The notes under the pieces were generated by a model. The model saw only the letters and a list, made by a program, of their open reading frames with translations, was not told the DNA's origin and searched no databases. A stretch of DNA of 64,000 nt, from assembly GCA_023953835.1 (NCBI GenBank), contig JAMLJB010000001.1, positions 2,515,501 through 2,579,500 of the forward strand, in the 5' to 3' direction. How positions within the stretch are numbered: the first letter of the stretch is position 1; each line of letters starts with the position of its first letter. This document shows positions 16,421 to 23,907 of this stretch, piece after piece. The stretch comes from Rhizobiaceae bacterium. GTDB lineage: Bacteria; Pseudomonadota; Alphaproteobacteria; Rhizobiales; Rhizobiaceae. A program made the translations under genes and the position numbers.

Positions 16421-16966
16421 TCAATGGCCTTCGAAGGAAATCAGCGTACGCACGGGCACGTTGAGCGCTTCCAGCCGGGCGCGCCCGCCAAGGTCGGGAA
16501 GGTCGATCACGAAGCAGGTGGCAACGATGTCGGCTCCCATCTGGTTGAGCAGCTTCACCGCAGCCTCGGCGGTGCCGCCGGTGGCGATCAGGTCATCGAC
16601 CAGGATCACTTTTTCACCCGGACTGACGGCGTCCTTGTGCATTTCCATTTCATCCAGCCCGTATTCAAGGCTGTAGGCGACGCGGACGGTCTCATGTGGA
16701 AGCTTGCCCTTCTTTCGGATCGGGATGAAGCCCGCCGAAAGCTGATGCGCAATCGCGCCGCCGAGGATGAAGCCACGCGCCTCGATCCCGGCAATCTTGT
16801 CGATCTTGGACCCGGCATAGGGATGCACAAGCTCATCAACCGCGCGGCGGAATGCGCGGGCATCACCAAGCAGGGTGGTGATGTCGCGGAAGAGGATTCC
16901 CGGTTTGGGATAATCCGGGATCGTGCGGATGGCGGCGAGCAGGGTTTCTTCGACGGATTGTTTCAT
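16421..16966 (-). CDS. apt: Adenine phosphoribosyltransferase
   Basis: 181-residue purine salvage enzyme making AMP from adenine and PRPP. The PRPP-binding loop is [16 protein letters not shown], and the conserved N-terminal [17 protein letters not shown] and [10 protein letters not shown] blocks are present. Start chosen at ATG 16966, where the family begins (MKQSVEETL). It lies downstream of the petABC terminator and is likely transcribed separately. Confidence 0.93.
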   Translation of the reverse strand: MKQSVEETLLAAIRTIPDYPKPGILFRDITTLLGDARAFRRAVDELVHPYAGSKIDKIAGIEARGFILGGAIAHQLSAGFIPIRKKGKLPHETVRVAYSLEYGLDEMEMHKDAVSPGEKVILVDDLIATGGTAEAAVKLLNQMGADIVATCFVIDLPDLGGRARLEALNVPVRTLISFEGH

Positions 16967-17021
16967 GGTCGCGACATTAACGACGAGCGGCCTCAAGTGA
17001 AGAGGGAATGTGTCGAGGGTC

Positions 17022-17055
17022 CTAAAAAGCAAAACGGCCCGCCGATGCGGGCCGT
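17022..17055 (-). terminator. Intrinsic terminator of petABC
   Basis: A perfect 9-bp stem (ACGGCCCGC / GCGGGCCGT, 17034-17055) with a 4-base loop is followed on the minus strand by TTTTGCTTTTT. It lies 24 bases past the cytochrome c1 stop. Confidence 0.85.
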
Positions 17056-17078
17056 CAGAAACTCAGTCGGCGGAGGTC

Positions 17079-17945
17079 TCAGTGCTCGACGTTCGACCAG
17101 ACCTTGCGCTTGGTGAGATAGACCAGTCCGCCGAACAGGATCAGGAAGACCATGACGCTGAAGCCGGTTCGCTTGCGCTCTTCCAGATGCGGCTCTGCGG
17201 CCCACATCAGGAAGGCCGCGATGTCATGGGCGTACTGGTCGACCGTCTGCGGCGAACCATCGTCATAGGTAACCTGCCCGTCGGAGAGCGGGGCGGCCAT
17301 CGCGAGCGATTTGCCGTTGATGAAGTACGGGTTGTAGTGGGTTCCTTCGGCGATTTCCATGCCTTCCGGCGGGGTCTGATCGTAGCCGGTCAGCAGCGAA
17401 TAGATATAGTCCGGCCCGCCCTCGGCATATTGCGTGAAGATGTCGATGACGAATTGCGGGAAGCCGCGCGTCACGCCGCGGGCTTTCGCCAGAAGCGACA
17501 TGTCGGGCGGGGCAGCCCCGCCATTGGCGGCGGCCGCGGCCTGCTCGTTGGGGAAGGGCGCGGGGAAACGGTCGGACGGATTGCCGGGGCGTTCGAACAT
17601 CTCGCCGTCGTCGTTCGGGCCGTCCTGGACGGTGTATTCGGCGGCGAATGCCTTCACCTGGGCTTCGTTGTAGCCCAGTTCCTCCAGCATGCGGAAGGGA
17701 ACCAGGTTCATCGAATGGCAGGCCGAGCAGACTTCCTTGTAGACTTTCAGGCCGCGCTGGAGCTGCGCCCTGTCATAGGTGCCGAACGGACCGGCGAACG
17801 ACCAGCTCTGCTCGCGCGGCGCCCTGATGGGGAAGTGCGTCGGCTCGGCTTCGTGATTGGCTTCGTGCGCCGCTTCCTGGGCGAAGGCCGAGGAGCCGGC
17901 GAGAAGGAAGCTGAGCGCTGCCAGACCGTGGAGAACTTTCTTCAT
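17079..17945 (-). CDS. petC: Cytochrome c1 of the bc1 complex
   Basis: 288 residues, heme c subunit of ubiquinol-cytochrome c oxidoreductase. A signal peptide ends near AGSSAFAQ. The heme-binding CSACH is at about residue 73-77, and the axial-Met region is SLAMAAPLSDGQVTYDD. One C-terminal anchor helix (SVMVFLILFGGLVYLTKRK) precedes the end. The start at 17945 follows GAGGG and lies 26 bases after the cytochrome b stop. Upstream in-frame codons overlap cytochrome b and are not real. Confidence 0.93.
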   Translation of the reverse strand: MKKVLHGLAALSFLLAGSSAFAQEAAHEANHEAEPTHFPIRAPREQSWSFAGPFGTYDRAQLQRGLKVYKEVCSACHSMNLVPFRMLEELGYNEAQVKAFAAEYTVQDGPNDDGEMFERPGNPSDRFPAPFPNEQAAAAANGGAAPPDMSLLAKARGVTRGFPQFVIDIFTQYAEGGPDYIYSLLTGYDQTPPEGMEIAEGTHYNPYFINGKSLAMAAPLSDGQVTYDDGSPQTVDQYAHDIAAFLMWAAEPHLEERKRTGFSVMVFLILFGGLVYLTKRKVWSNVEH

Positions 17946-17971
17946 GATATCCCTCTGCAAGTCCTGTGCGG

Positions 17972-19273
17972 TCAGCCTTTGGTTTCCGGAGCGGCGGTCG
18001 CGCCTGCCGGGTGGGCATGGCCCCCCTTGTTCTTGGCGAGCACGGCCTCGGTAATGGAGTTCGGCAACTGCTTCGGCGTCTCGAACAGTCCGAGCAGCGG
18101 CATGATGACCAGGAAGAACGCGAAGTAGTAGAGCGTCGAAACCTGCATCGCCGGGATGTACCAGCCTTCCGCAGGCTTCGAGCCGAGCCAGCCGAGGAAC
18201 ACGGAATTGAGGGCGAAGAGCCAGAAGAACAGCTTGTACCAGGGACGATACACCGCCGAGCGGACCTTCGAGGTGTCGAGCCACGGCACGAAGAACAGCA
18301 CGGCGATTGCGCCGAACATGGCGAGCACGCCGCCAAGCTTGGAGTCGATCGGCCCGATGTTGAACGTCACGGCGCGCAGGATGGCGTAGAAGGGCAGGAA
18401 ATACCATTCCGGCACGATATGCGCGGGCGTCTTGAGCGAATTGAACTGCGTGTAATTGTCCGGGTGGCCGAGATAGTTCGGAATGTAGAAGATGAAGTAG
18501 GCGAACACGGCCAGGAACACGATCATCCCGAAGGCGTCCTTGATGGTCGCATAGGGCGTGAAGGGCAGGGTGTCGGTCTTGGACTTTATCTCGATGCCGG
18601 TCGGGTTGGTCTGGCCGACAACGTGCAGCGCCCAGATGTGCAGGATGACCACGCCCGCGATGACAAAGGGCAGCAGGTAGTGCAGCGAGAAGAAGTGGGT
18701 AAGCGTCGGATTGTCCACCGAGAAGCCGCCGAGCAGGAGTTGCTGGAGCCATGTGCCAATCAGCGGAATGGCGGTAAAGAAACCGGTGATGACCGTCGCG
18801 CCCCAGCCCGACATCTGGCCCCACGGCAGCACGTAGCCCATGAAGCCGGTCGCCATCATCAGCAGGTAGATGATGCAGCCGAGAATCCACAGCAATTCGC
18901 GCGGGGCTTTGTAGGAGCCGTAATACAGCCCCCGGAAGATGTGCAGATAGACCGCGATGAAGAAGAACGAGGCGCCGTTGGCGTGCATGTAGCGTAGCAG
19001 CCAGCCCCAGTTCACGTCGCGCATGATCTTTTCCACGGACACGAAGGCGAGGCTCGTGTCAGACGCGTAATGCATGACCAGCACCACGCCGGTCAGGATC
19101 TGCACCACCAGCATGATGGAGAGAATGCCGCCGAACGTATAGGCGTAGTTCAGGTTGCGCGGCACCGGAAAGGCGACAAAGGAGTCGTAAATCAGGCGCG
19201 GCAAGGGCATGCGCGCGTCGATCCAGCGCTCAATGCCTGTCTTTGGCGTATAGGTCGAGTGTCCACCGCTCAT
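17972..19273 (-). CDS. petB: Cytochrome b of the bc1 complex
   Basis: 433 residues with eight transmembrane helices carrying both b hemes; it holds the Qo and Qi quinone sites. The invariant [12 protein letters not shown] of the Qo site is present, as are [25 protein letters not shown] and HYLLPFVI with heme-ligand histidines. Standard alphaproteobacterial length with a short Ala/Pro-rich C-terminal tail. It lies 19 bases downstream of petA and 26 upstream of petC. Confidence 0.94.
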   Translation of the reverse strand: MSGGHSTYTPKTGIERWIDARMPLPRLIYDSFVAFPVPRNLNYAYTFGGILSIMLVVQILTGVVLVMHYASDTSLAFVSVEKIMRDVNWGWLLRYMHANGASFFFIAVYLHIFRGLYYGSYKAPRELLWILGCIIYLLMMATGFMGYVLPWGQMSGWGATVITGFFTAIPLIGTWLQQLLLGGFSVDNPTLTHFFSLHYLLPFVIAGVVILHIWALHVVGQTNPTGIEIKSKTDTLPFTPYATIKDAFGMIVFLAVFAYFIFYIPNYLGHPDNYTQFNSLKTPAHIVPEWYFLPFYAILRAVTFNIGPIDSKLGGVLAMFGAIAVLFFVPWLDTSKVRSAVYRPWYKLFFWLFALNSVFLGWLGSKPAEGWYIPAMQVSTLYYFAFFLVIMPLLGLFETPKQLPNSITEAVLAKNKGGHAHPAGATAAPETKG

Positions 19274-19292
19274 AGTAAAATCCCCCCGGACC

Positions 19293-19856
19293 TTAGCCGA
19301 TTCTGATTTTGGTGTCGGAGATGAAGGAATAGACCGGAACTTCGAGGTTCATCGGCGCCGGTCCCTTCCGGATGCGTCCGGCAGTATCGTAGTGCGAACC
19401 GTGGCATGGGCAGAACCAGCCGCCGAAATCGCCCTGCTGGCCGAGCGGCACGCAACCCAGGTGGGTGCAGACGCCAACCATCACCAGCCAGTTTTCCTTG
19501 CCCGCGCCGGCCGAGCGGTCGACGTCGGTGGCCTGCGCGTCGGAGGGCAGGTTGTCGTTGCGCGCGACGGGATCCTTGAGGTCGGCCAGCGGCGTATCCT
19601 GCGAGGCCTTGATTTCCTCGGGCGTGCGGTTGCGGATGAACACCGGCTTGCCGCGCCACTTGACGACCATCGACGAGCCGGCCTCCAGCGAGCCGACGTC
19701 GACCTCGATCGACGACTGAGCCAGCGTAGAGGCGTCGGGCCTCATCTGGTCGATGAACGGCCATGCCACGGCAGCCGCTCCCACGACACCGGCCGTGCCG
19801 GTCGCTACATAAAGAAAATCGCGTCTTGTGACGTCCGAATGATCGGTGGCGCTCAA
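19293..19856 (-). CDS. petA: Rieske iron-sulfur subunit of the bc1 complex
   Basis: 187 residues. The N-terminus has a Tat-type motif ([11 protein letters not shown]) followed by one membrane helix. The 2Fe-2S cluster is bound by CTHLGC and CPCHGSHYD, with the usual spacing. The start is a TTG at 19856 with AAGGA 8 bases upstream. First gene of the petABC operon; a 600-base upstream region holds several inverted repeats that may be control sites. Confidence 0.93.
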   Translation of the reverse strand: MSATDHSDVTRRDFLYVATGTAGVVGAAAVAWPFIDQMRPDASTLAQSSIEVDVGSLEAGSSMVVKWRGKPVFIRNRTPEEIKASQDTPLADLKDPVARNDNLPSDAQATDVDRSAGAGKENWLVMVGVCTHLGCVPLGQQGDFGGWFCPCHGSHYDTAGRIRKGPAPMNLEVPVYSFISDTKIRIG

Positions 19857-19983
19857 GGGGTATGTCCTTCTGCCTCTTCACTCGCCGTCGGCGGAGCCAT
19901 GTCCCCGCTCCATGCCCCTTCCCGACGGCGCATGGCTGCAGGCTGGGCGCGTTCCTCCGGCATTCGGTTTTCGGTTTATGCGT

Positions 19984-20024
19984 GACAAACACTCTTGTCC
20001 AGACGGTGCCAGCCCGGATGGCAC
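19984..20024 (-). promoter_or_regulatory. Two inverted repeats upstream of petABC
   Basis: GACAA-N6-TTGTC (19984-19999) and GTGCCA-N7-TGGCAC (20006-20024) are perfect inverted repeats 128-168 bases upstream of the petA start. Their spacing fits dimeric regulator sites. The regulator is unknown; the PetR-type response regulator at 50911 is one candidate, by analogy with its role in bc1 expression in Rhodobacter capsulatus. Confidence 0.35.
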
Positions 20025-20099
20025 ATTGTCGCGGCCAAACCCAACGTTATTCAGATGAGCGCGGCCTGCGAACAGCACTTTCCTGCGCTTCCGGTGCTC

Positions 20100-20117
20100 A
20101 TGTACCCAAAAGTACAT
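20100..20117. repeat. Small palindrome ATGTAC-N6-GTACAT
   Basis: A perfect 6-bp inverted repeat with an A-rich 6-base spacer, in the 602-base gap between petA and the first MaoC gene. It could be an operator or a small hairpin. The rest of this gap, outside the listed repeats and the REP element at 20244-20360, shows no gene. Confidence 0.35.
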
Positions 20118-20243
20118 TCCGCTCCGGTTCTCGAAAAGCACCGCTCTCGCCTCGCGCTGATCAGAATCCCGCCGGGTTTGGTCCCCGATTCTGCAACGCA
20201 TCCTTCCGGGAAATTGTACAGGGCATCTGTTATCGCCGCGCCG

Positions 20244-20360
20244 CCCCTCACCCTTACCCTCTCCCCGTAAAAAACGGGGAGAGGGGGACGTCAGCGTCGA
20301 AGACTATCGTCCTTCTCCCCGTTCTTCGCGGGGAGAAGGTGCCGGCAGGCGGATGAGGGG
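20244..20360. repeat. REP-type palindromic element (copy 1)
   Basis: An intergenic element built of two hairpins: CCCTCTCCCCGT/ACGGGGAGAGGG (20257-20285) and CCTTCTCCCC/GGGGAGAAGG (20311-20339). It ends in GGTGCCGGCAGGCGGATGAG followed by GGG. The right half matches copy 2 at 22829-22872 almost base for base. Such CCTTCTCCC palindromes are scattered widely through rhizobial genomes between genes. Confidence 0.85.
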
Positions 20361-20458
20361 CAGAGCCATCATGTCAAGGATGAGGCCGCCCCTTACCCTT
20401 GCGAATTGCGCGAGCTATGGCCATTGTCGCACCGCACAATGAGCAGGGACCAGAAAAC

Positions 20459-20917
20459 ATGACTGCCAGGAAATGGGCCTTTGAAGATTTCGAGGAAGGG
20501 ATGACGGTCGAGTTGGGCTCGAAGCATGTCACCGCCGAAGAGATCGTTGCGTTCGCCTCCGAATTCGATCCCCAGCCGATGCATCTCGACGACGAAGCCG
20601 GCAAAGCCAGCATCCTCGGCGGGCTTGCCGCCTCGGGCTGGCATACGTGCTCCATGTTCATGCGGCTGCTGTGCGATGCGGTGCTGCTGGATTCCACCTC
20701 GCAGGGCGCGCCGGGCATCGACTATGTGAAATGGACAAAGCCGGTGCTCGCGGGCGACACGCTGAGCGCCAGCGTCACGGTGCTGTCGGTGCGGGTTTCC
20801 TCCAGGCGGCCCGGTCTTGGCCTCGTGACCATGCGCTCGGAAATGGCGAATCAGCGCGGCGACAAGGTGTTCGAATTGCAGAACACCGGCATGTTCCTGA
20901 CGAGGTCAGCCGCATGA
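20459..20917 (+). CDS. MaoC-like hotdog dehydratase
   Basis: 152 residues, hotdog fold with the MaoC signature FEDFEEGMTVELGSKHVTAE and the catalytic-type FASEFDPQPMHLDDEAG (Asp and His of the (R)-hydratase motif). Proteins of this type hydrate enoyl-CoA thioesters or relatives; the substrate here is unknown. It overlaps its downstream paralogue by four bases (ATGA), suggesting the two act together, possibly as a heterodimer. Start at 20459 chosen from family length. Confidence 0.85.
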   Translation: MTARKWAFEDFEEGMTVELGSKHVTAEEIVAFASEFDPQPMHLDDEAGKASILGGLAASGWHTCSMFMRLLCDAVLLDSTSQGAPGIDYVKWTKPVLAGDTLSASVTVLSVRVSSRRPGLGLVTMRSEMANQRGDKVFELQNTGMFLTRSAA

Positions 20918-21384
20918 GCCTCGACGATTTTTTCCAGCTTGGCGAAACGGTGACCATCGGCACTTTCCATTTCGATCCCGATTCCATCGTCGCTTTTGCG
21001 CGCAAATACGATCCGCAGCCGTTCCATCTTTCGGAAGAGGCAGCGAAGGGCACGGTATTCGGCCGGCTCTGCGCATCCGGCTGGCATACGGCGGCGGCGT
21101 GGATGAAATGCAATGTGAGCACGGGCCTGCTGAAGGGCGCGCAGGCCTGGAACGGCGAGGGACCCGCGCCCACGGTCGGAGCGTCGCCCGGCTTTCGCAA
21201 CCTGAAATGGCTGAAGCCGGTCTATGCCGGAGAAACCGTCACCTATACCCGCAAGGTTCTGGCCCATCGCCTTCTGGCGTCGCGCCCCGGCTATCGCGTG
21301 CTCACCGTGTGGGGCGAGGGCCATGATTCGACCGGCGACAAGGTGCTGGAGTTCGAAAGCGCGGTGATCGTTAAGTCGGACTAG
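20914..21384 (+). CDS. MaoC-like hotdog dehydratase (paired)
   Basis: 156 residues, clearly paralogous to the gene before it: FARKYDPQPFHLSEEAAK contains the same Asp-His pair, and ASGWHTAAAWMK matches the ASGWHTCSMFMR of the first copy. It carries a short extra loop (LKGAQAWNGEGPAPTVGA). Translationally coupled to the upstream copy, so a heterodimer is plausible. Its last four bases overlap the stop of the convergent HxlR gene. Confidence 0.85.
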   Translation: MSLDDFFQLGETVTIGTFHFDPDSIVAFARKYDPQPFHLSEEAAKGTVFGRLCASGWHTAAAWMKCNVSTGLLKGAQAWNGEGPAPTVGASPGFRNLKWLKPVYAGETVTYTRKVLAHRLLASRPGYRVLTVWGEGHDSTGDKVLEFESAVIVKSD

Positions 21385-21746
21385 GCGGCCGCCTGATCGT
21401 AGGCCTGCTGCGCCGCGATCACCGCGTCCATGTTGCTTTCCGCCCAATGCGCCAGCGCCGACACAGTGTCGGTGAGCGTGTGTCCGAGCGGGGTCAGCGC
21501 GTATTCCACCGTGACGGGAACCGTGGCGAACACGGTGCGCGTGAGCAGCCCGTCGCGTTCGAGCCGCTTCAGGGTCTGCGACAGCACTTTTTGCGAAATG
21601 CCCCTGATGTCGCGGCGCAAATGATTGAAGCGAAAGGGACCGTCCTCAAGCCGGTCAAGTATCAGCAGCGCCCATTTGTCCGCGAGCCGGTCCAGCACCA
21701 TACGCGTGGGGCAGCGATCCTCATAGACATCGTACATGCGACCCAT
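21381..21746 (-). CDS. HxlR-family regulator, QorR/YtfH-like
   Basis: 121-residue winged-helix regulator. The HxlR core is clear: DRLADKWALLILDRLEDGP, NHLRRDIRGISQKVLSQTL and the wing TVPVTVEYALTPLG. Cys12, just before the core (YEDRCPTRM), occupies the position of the redox-sensing cysteine in QorR-type members. It is divergent from a QorB-like gene, the same arrangement as ytfH-ytfG in Escherichia coli. A 7-bp inverted repeat 12 bases before its start is the likely operator. Confidence 0.88.
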   Translation of the reverse strand: MGRMYDVYEDRCPTRMVLDRLADKWALLILDRLEDGPFRFNHLRRDIRGISQKVLSQTLKRLERDGLLTRTVFATVPVTVEYALTPLGHTLTDTVSALAHWAESNMDAVIAAQQAYDQAAA

Positions 21747-21758
21747 TTTCCGACCTCC

Positions 21759-21776
21759 GGTTTCCTCAAGGAAACC
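21759..21776. promoter_or_regulatory. Likely HxlR operator between the divergent genes
   Basis: GGTTTCC-TCAA-GGAAACC is a perfect 7-bp inverted repeat in the 124-base divergent region; a further GGTTTCC occurs near the QorB start. Its place next to the regulator start fits autoregulation and control of the divergent oxidoreductase. Confidence 0.55.
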
Positions 21777-21870
21777 ATGTGACTTGAAAGTGCTCTCTTT
21801 TGCACGTTTCCACTATGCAGTATGTAGCCGTTCGAAACAAGGTTTCCAACAGATACCAAGGAGATTTCAA

Positions 21871-22710
21871 ATGGCCGGCAAGATTCTGGTGATTGGCGCG
21901 ACGGGCAATGTGGGCACTCCGCTCGTCAGGGCGCTCGTCGCAAAGGGTGAAAAGGTCAAGGCCGCCTCGCGATCCGGCAAGGATTTCGAGGGCGCGGAAG
22001 GTGTGGTGTTCGACATCAACGATCCCGCAACCTTCGGCGCTGCGTTCGAGGGGGTCGACCGGCTGTACCTGCTCGCGCCGACGGGAAGCACCACCATCAA
22101 GGAAACGCTGCTGCCCGTGCTCGACGCAGCGAAAGCCAGAGGCGCCAAGGTGGTGCTTCAAACGGCATGGGGCGTCGATGCGGACGATTCGATACCCTAC
22201 CGGCAGGTCGAGATCGCGCTCGAGAAATCGGGGCTGCCCTATGCGATCCTGCGGCCCAACTGGTTTTCCAACAATTTCCAGACATTCTGGAAAGCCGGGA
22301 TCGATCACGGCACCATCGCCGTTCCGGCGGGCGAGGGCAAATCCGCCTTCATCGACGTGCGGGACATCGCGGAAAGCGCTGCTGCTGCGCTGACGGACAA
22401 CCGCTTCAACGGCAAGGCGTACAACCTCACCGGGCCGAAAGCCTACAGCTATGCCGAGGCGGCGGCTGTGCTGTCCGGCGCAATCGGCAAGCCGGTATCC
22501 TATCAGGCGATAGACGATGAAGCCTTCATCGGGATTCTGGTGGGCGCGGGCGTGCCGAAGGACTACGCCGCCTTCCTCGCCACCATTTTCTATCCGGTCC
22601 GCGAGGGCTGGACGGCGGCTGTTACCGCCGATGTCGAGAAGCTGACGGGCAAGCCCCCGCGTGACCTCGAAACCTATGCGCGCGACAATGCAGCGGCGCT
22701 CAAGGGCTGA
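21871..22710 (+). CDS. NmrA-like NAD(P)H:quinone oxidoreductase, QorB type
   Basis: 279 residues with an N-terminal Rossmann motif (KILVIGATGNVGTPL) and no classical YxxxK catalytic pair, as in NmrA/QorB proteins. The central PYAILRPNWFSNNF and the IDVRDIAESAAAAL segments are typical of this group. ATG at 21871 is preceded by AAGGAG. Its pairing with a divergent HxlR regulator supports a redox-stress role in quinone reduction or sensing. Confidence 0.82.
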   Translation: MAGKILVIGATGNVGTPLVRALVAKGEKVKAASRSGKDFEGAEGVVFDINDPATFGAAFEGVDRLYLLAPTGSTTIKETLLPVLDAAKARGAKVVLQTAWGVDADDSIPYRQVEIALEKSGLPYAILRPNWFSNNFQTFWKAGIDHGTIAVPAGEGKSAFIDVRDIAESAAAALTDNRFNGKAYNLTGPKAYSYAEAAAVLSGAIGKPVSYQAIDDEAFIGILVGAGVPKDYAAFLATIFYPVREGWTAAVTADVEKLTGKPPRDLETYARDNAAALKG

Positions 22711-22719
22711 GGACTAACA

Positions 22720-22872
22720 CCCCTCATCCGGCTGCCGCCACCTTCTCCCACAAGGGGAGAAGGGAATGTTATCCGCGCCGGCTTCAGTCGGCGGCGTTGC
22801 AGCATGAATGCGGCGCTGAAATCTTCGTCCTTCTCCCCTTGTGGGAGAAGGTGCCGGCAGGCGGATGAGGGG
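22720..22872. repeat. REP-type palindromic element (copy 2)
   Basis: The whole 153 bases form a large imperfect inverted repeat. It opens with CCCCTCATCC and closes with GGATGAGGGG. Each arm contains its own hairpin (CCTTCTCCC/GGGAGAAGG at 22741-22763 and 22829-22851). The right arm is nearly identical to copy 1. The two copies bracket the MaoC/HxlR/QorB block. Confidence 0.9.
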
Positions 22873-22878
22873 TACCCC

Positions 22879-23343
22879 TCACCCCATCTGCCGCAGCGCT
22901 TCGCCCGCGACCATCGCGACACTGACGGCGAGGTTGAGGCTGCGTCCGGCAACCATCGGAATGATCAGCCGGGCGTCGGCGCGTTCATGCACCGCATCGG
23001 GCACGCCTGCCGATTCGCGCCCGAACAGCAGGATGTCGCCGGGGCGAATGGCGAAGCTCGTATAGGGCTCGGCGGCGCGCGTCGTCAGCAGCAGAAGGCG
23101 GCGCTGTCCGGCCTGCCGCCAAGCGTCGAAGGCGGCGAAATCGACATGGCGGGTCAGCGCGGCGAATTCCAGATAGTCCATGCCCGCGCGGCGCAAATTG
23201 CGGTCCGAAAGGTCGAAGCCCGCCGGCTCGATGATGTCCACGGCAAGGCCGAGGCAGGCGGCGGTGCGCAGGATCGTGCCGGTGTTGCCGGCGATGTCGG
23301 GCTGGTAGAGCGCGATGCGAAGCCTGTGTTCCAATGGACACAC
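22879..23343 (-). CDS. trmL: tRNA (cytidine34-2'-O)-methyltransferase
   Basis: 154-residue SPOUT methyltransferase that modifies the wobble base of tRNA-Leu. The family motifs RIALYQPDIAGNTGTILR, LLFGRESAGVP and the knot-forming IPMVAGRSLNLAVSVAMV are all present. No good ribosome site distinguishes the GTG at 23343 from a TTG three codons later at 23334; either gives a family-length protein. The stop lies only 6 bases past the REP element. Confidence 0.92.
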   Translation of the reverse strand: MCPLEHRLRIALYQPDIAGNTGTILRTAACLGLAVDIIEPAGFDLSDRNLRRAGMDYLEFAALTRHVDFAAFDAWRQAGQRRLLLLTTRAAEPYTSFAIRPGDILLFGRESAGVPDAVHERADARLIIPMVAGRSLNLAVSVAMVAGEALRQMG

Positions 23344-23362
23344 TCTGTCAGGAGGGTTTCCG

Positions 23363-23407
23363 ATGCCCGCCGTGGCGGCTGGCCTTTTGGCGCGAATGAA
23401 GCTATAG
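23363..23407 (+). other. Short upstream ORF with strong ribosome site (14 codons)
   Basis: ATG at 23363, preceded by AGGAGG at a spacing of 7, encodes MPAVAAGLLARMKL. Too short to call a gene on its own; it may be a leader peptide in the transcript of the genes from 23587 onward. Confidence 0.35.
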
Positions 23408-23444
23408 ACCGCGACCTGTCAACTCGAACCAAGGAGGCGCACAG

Positions 23445-23501
23445 ATGGCAGTGATGTTCATCCCCCATTTTCCGCGCCTCTCGCATGGGCGCGCCGCCTG
23501 A
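23445..23501 (+). other. Second short upstream ORF with consensus ribosome site (18 codons)
   Basis: ATG at 23445, preceded by a perfect AAGGAGG at a spacing of 7, encodes MAVMFIPHFPRLSHGRAA. It lies 85 bases before the small gene at 23587. The ribosome site is better than that of the downstream gene, which suggests it is translated. Confidence 0.4.
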
Positions 23502-23586
23502 CCGCGGATTCGGTTCGACCTCTCTTTTTCGGACACAAGATCGACCTGACTCCGCCGAGCCGCATCGGTTTTCGAGGAATCACGTC

Positions 23587-23868
23587 ATGTCTTACAACAA
23601 GGACCGGGGCCGCAAGGCCCCCTATCTGCAGGTTTCGGATATTTATCCCGACGCCACCGGCATCGGCGATGCGCGCCGCGCCGCACTTGCCTTCGCGCTG
23701 GGCGGGGCCGAGCGCGCGCCTGCAGCGCGCAAGCCGCACCGGGCAATGTTGCCGGATGTCGATCCGTTGCTGGCTGTCGAGCAGCCGCGCCGTTCGTTGT
23801 TCGAGCGCCTGTTCGGCGCGCCGCGCGCATTGAAGAACCACCACAAGCCCTCCTCCAGCGCCGTCTGA
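23587..23868 (+). CDS. Small protein of unknown function upstream of the ABC pair
   Basis: 93 residues, basic, without membrane segments: MSYNKDRGRKAPYLQVSDIY, an Ala-rich middle (ARRAALAFALGGAERAPA) and a Pro/Arg-rich tail (RRSLFERLFGAPRAL). GAGGA precedes the ATG. It ends 39 bases before the first ABC exporter and probably shares its transcript. I recognise no family. Confidence 0.55.
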   Translation: MSYNKDRGRKAPYLQVSDIYPDATGIGDARRAALAFALGGAERAPAARKPHRAMLPDVDPLLAVEQPRRSLFERLFGAPRALKNHHKPSSSAV

Positions 23869-23907
23869 TTGCGGCGGAGGGGCGGGTGCCTTACCTATGT
23901 GAAGACC

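Noticed and set aside
17946..18890. An in-frame upstream extension of cytochrome c1 giving a 603-residue protein
   Set aside because: The added part lies in the wrong frame of cytochrome b, and the signal peptide of cytochrome c1 begins at 17945.
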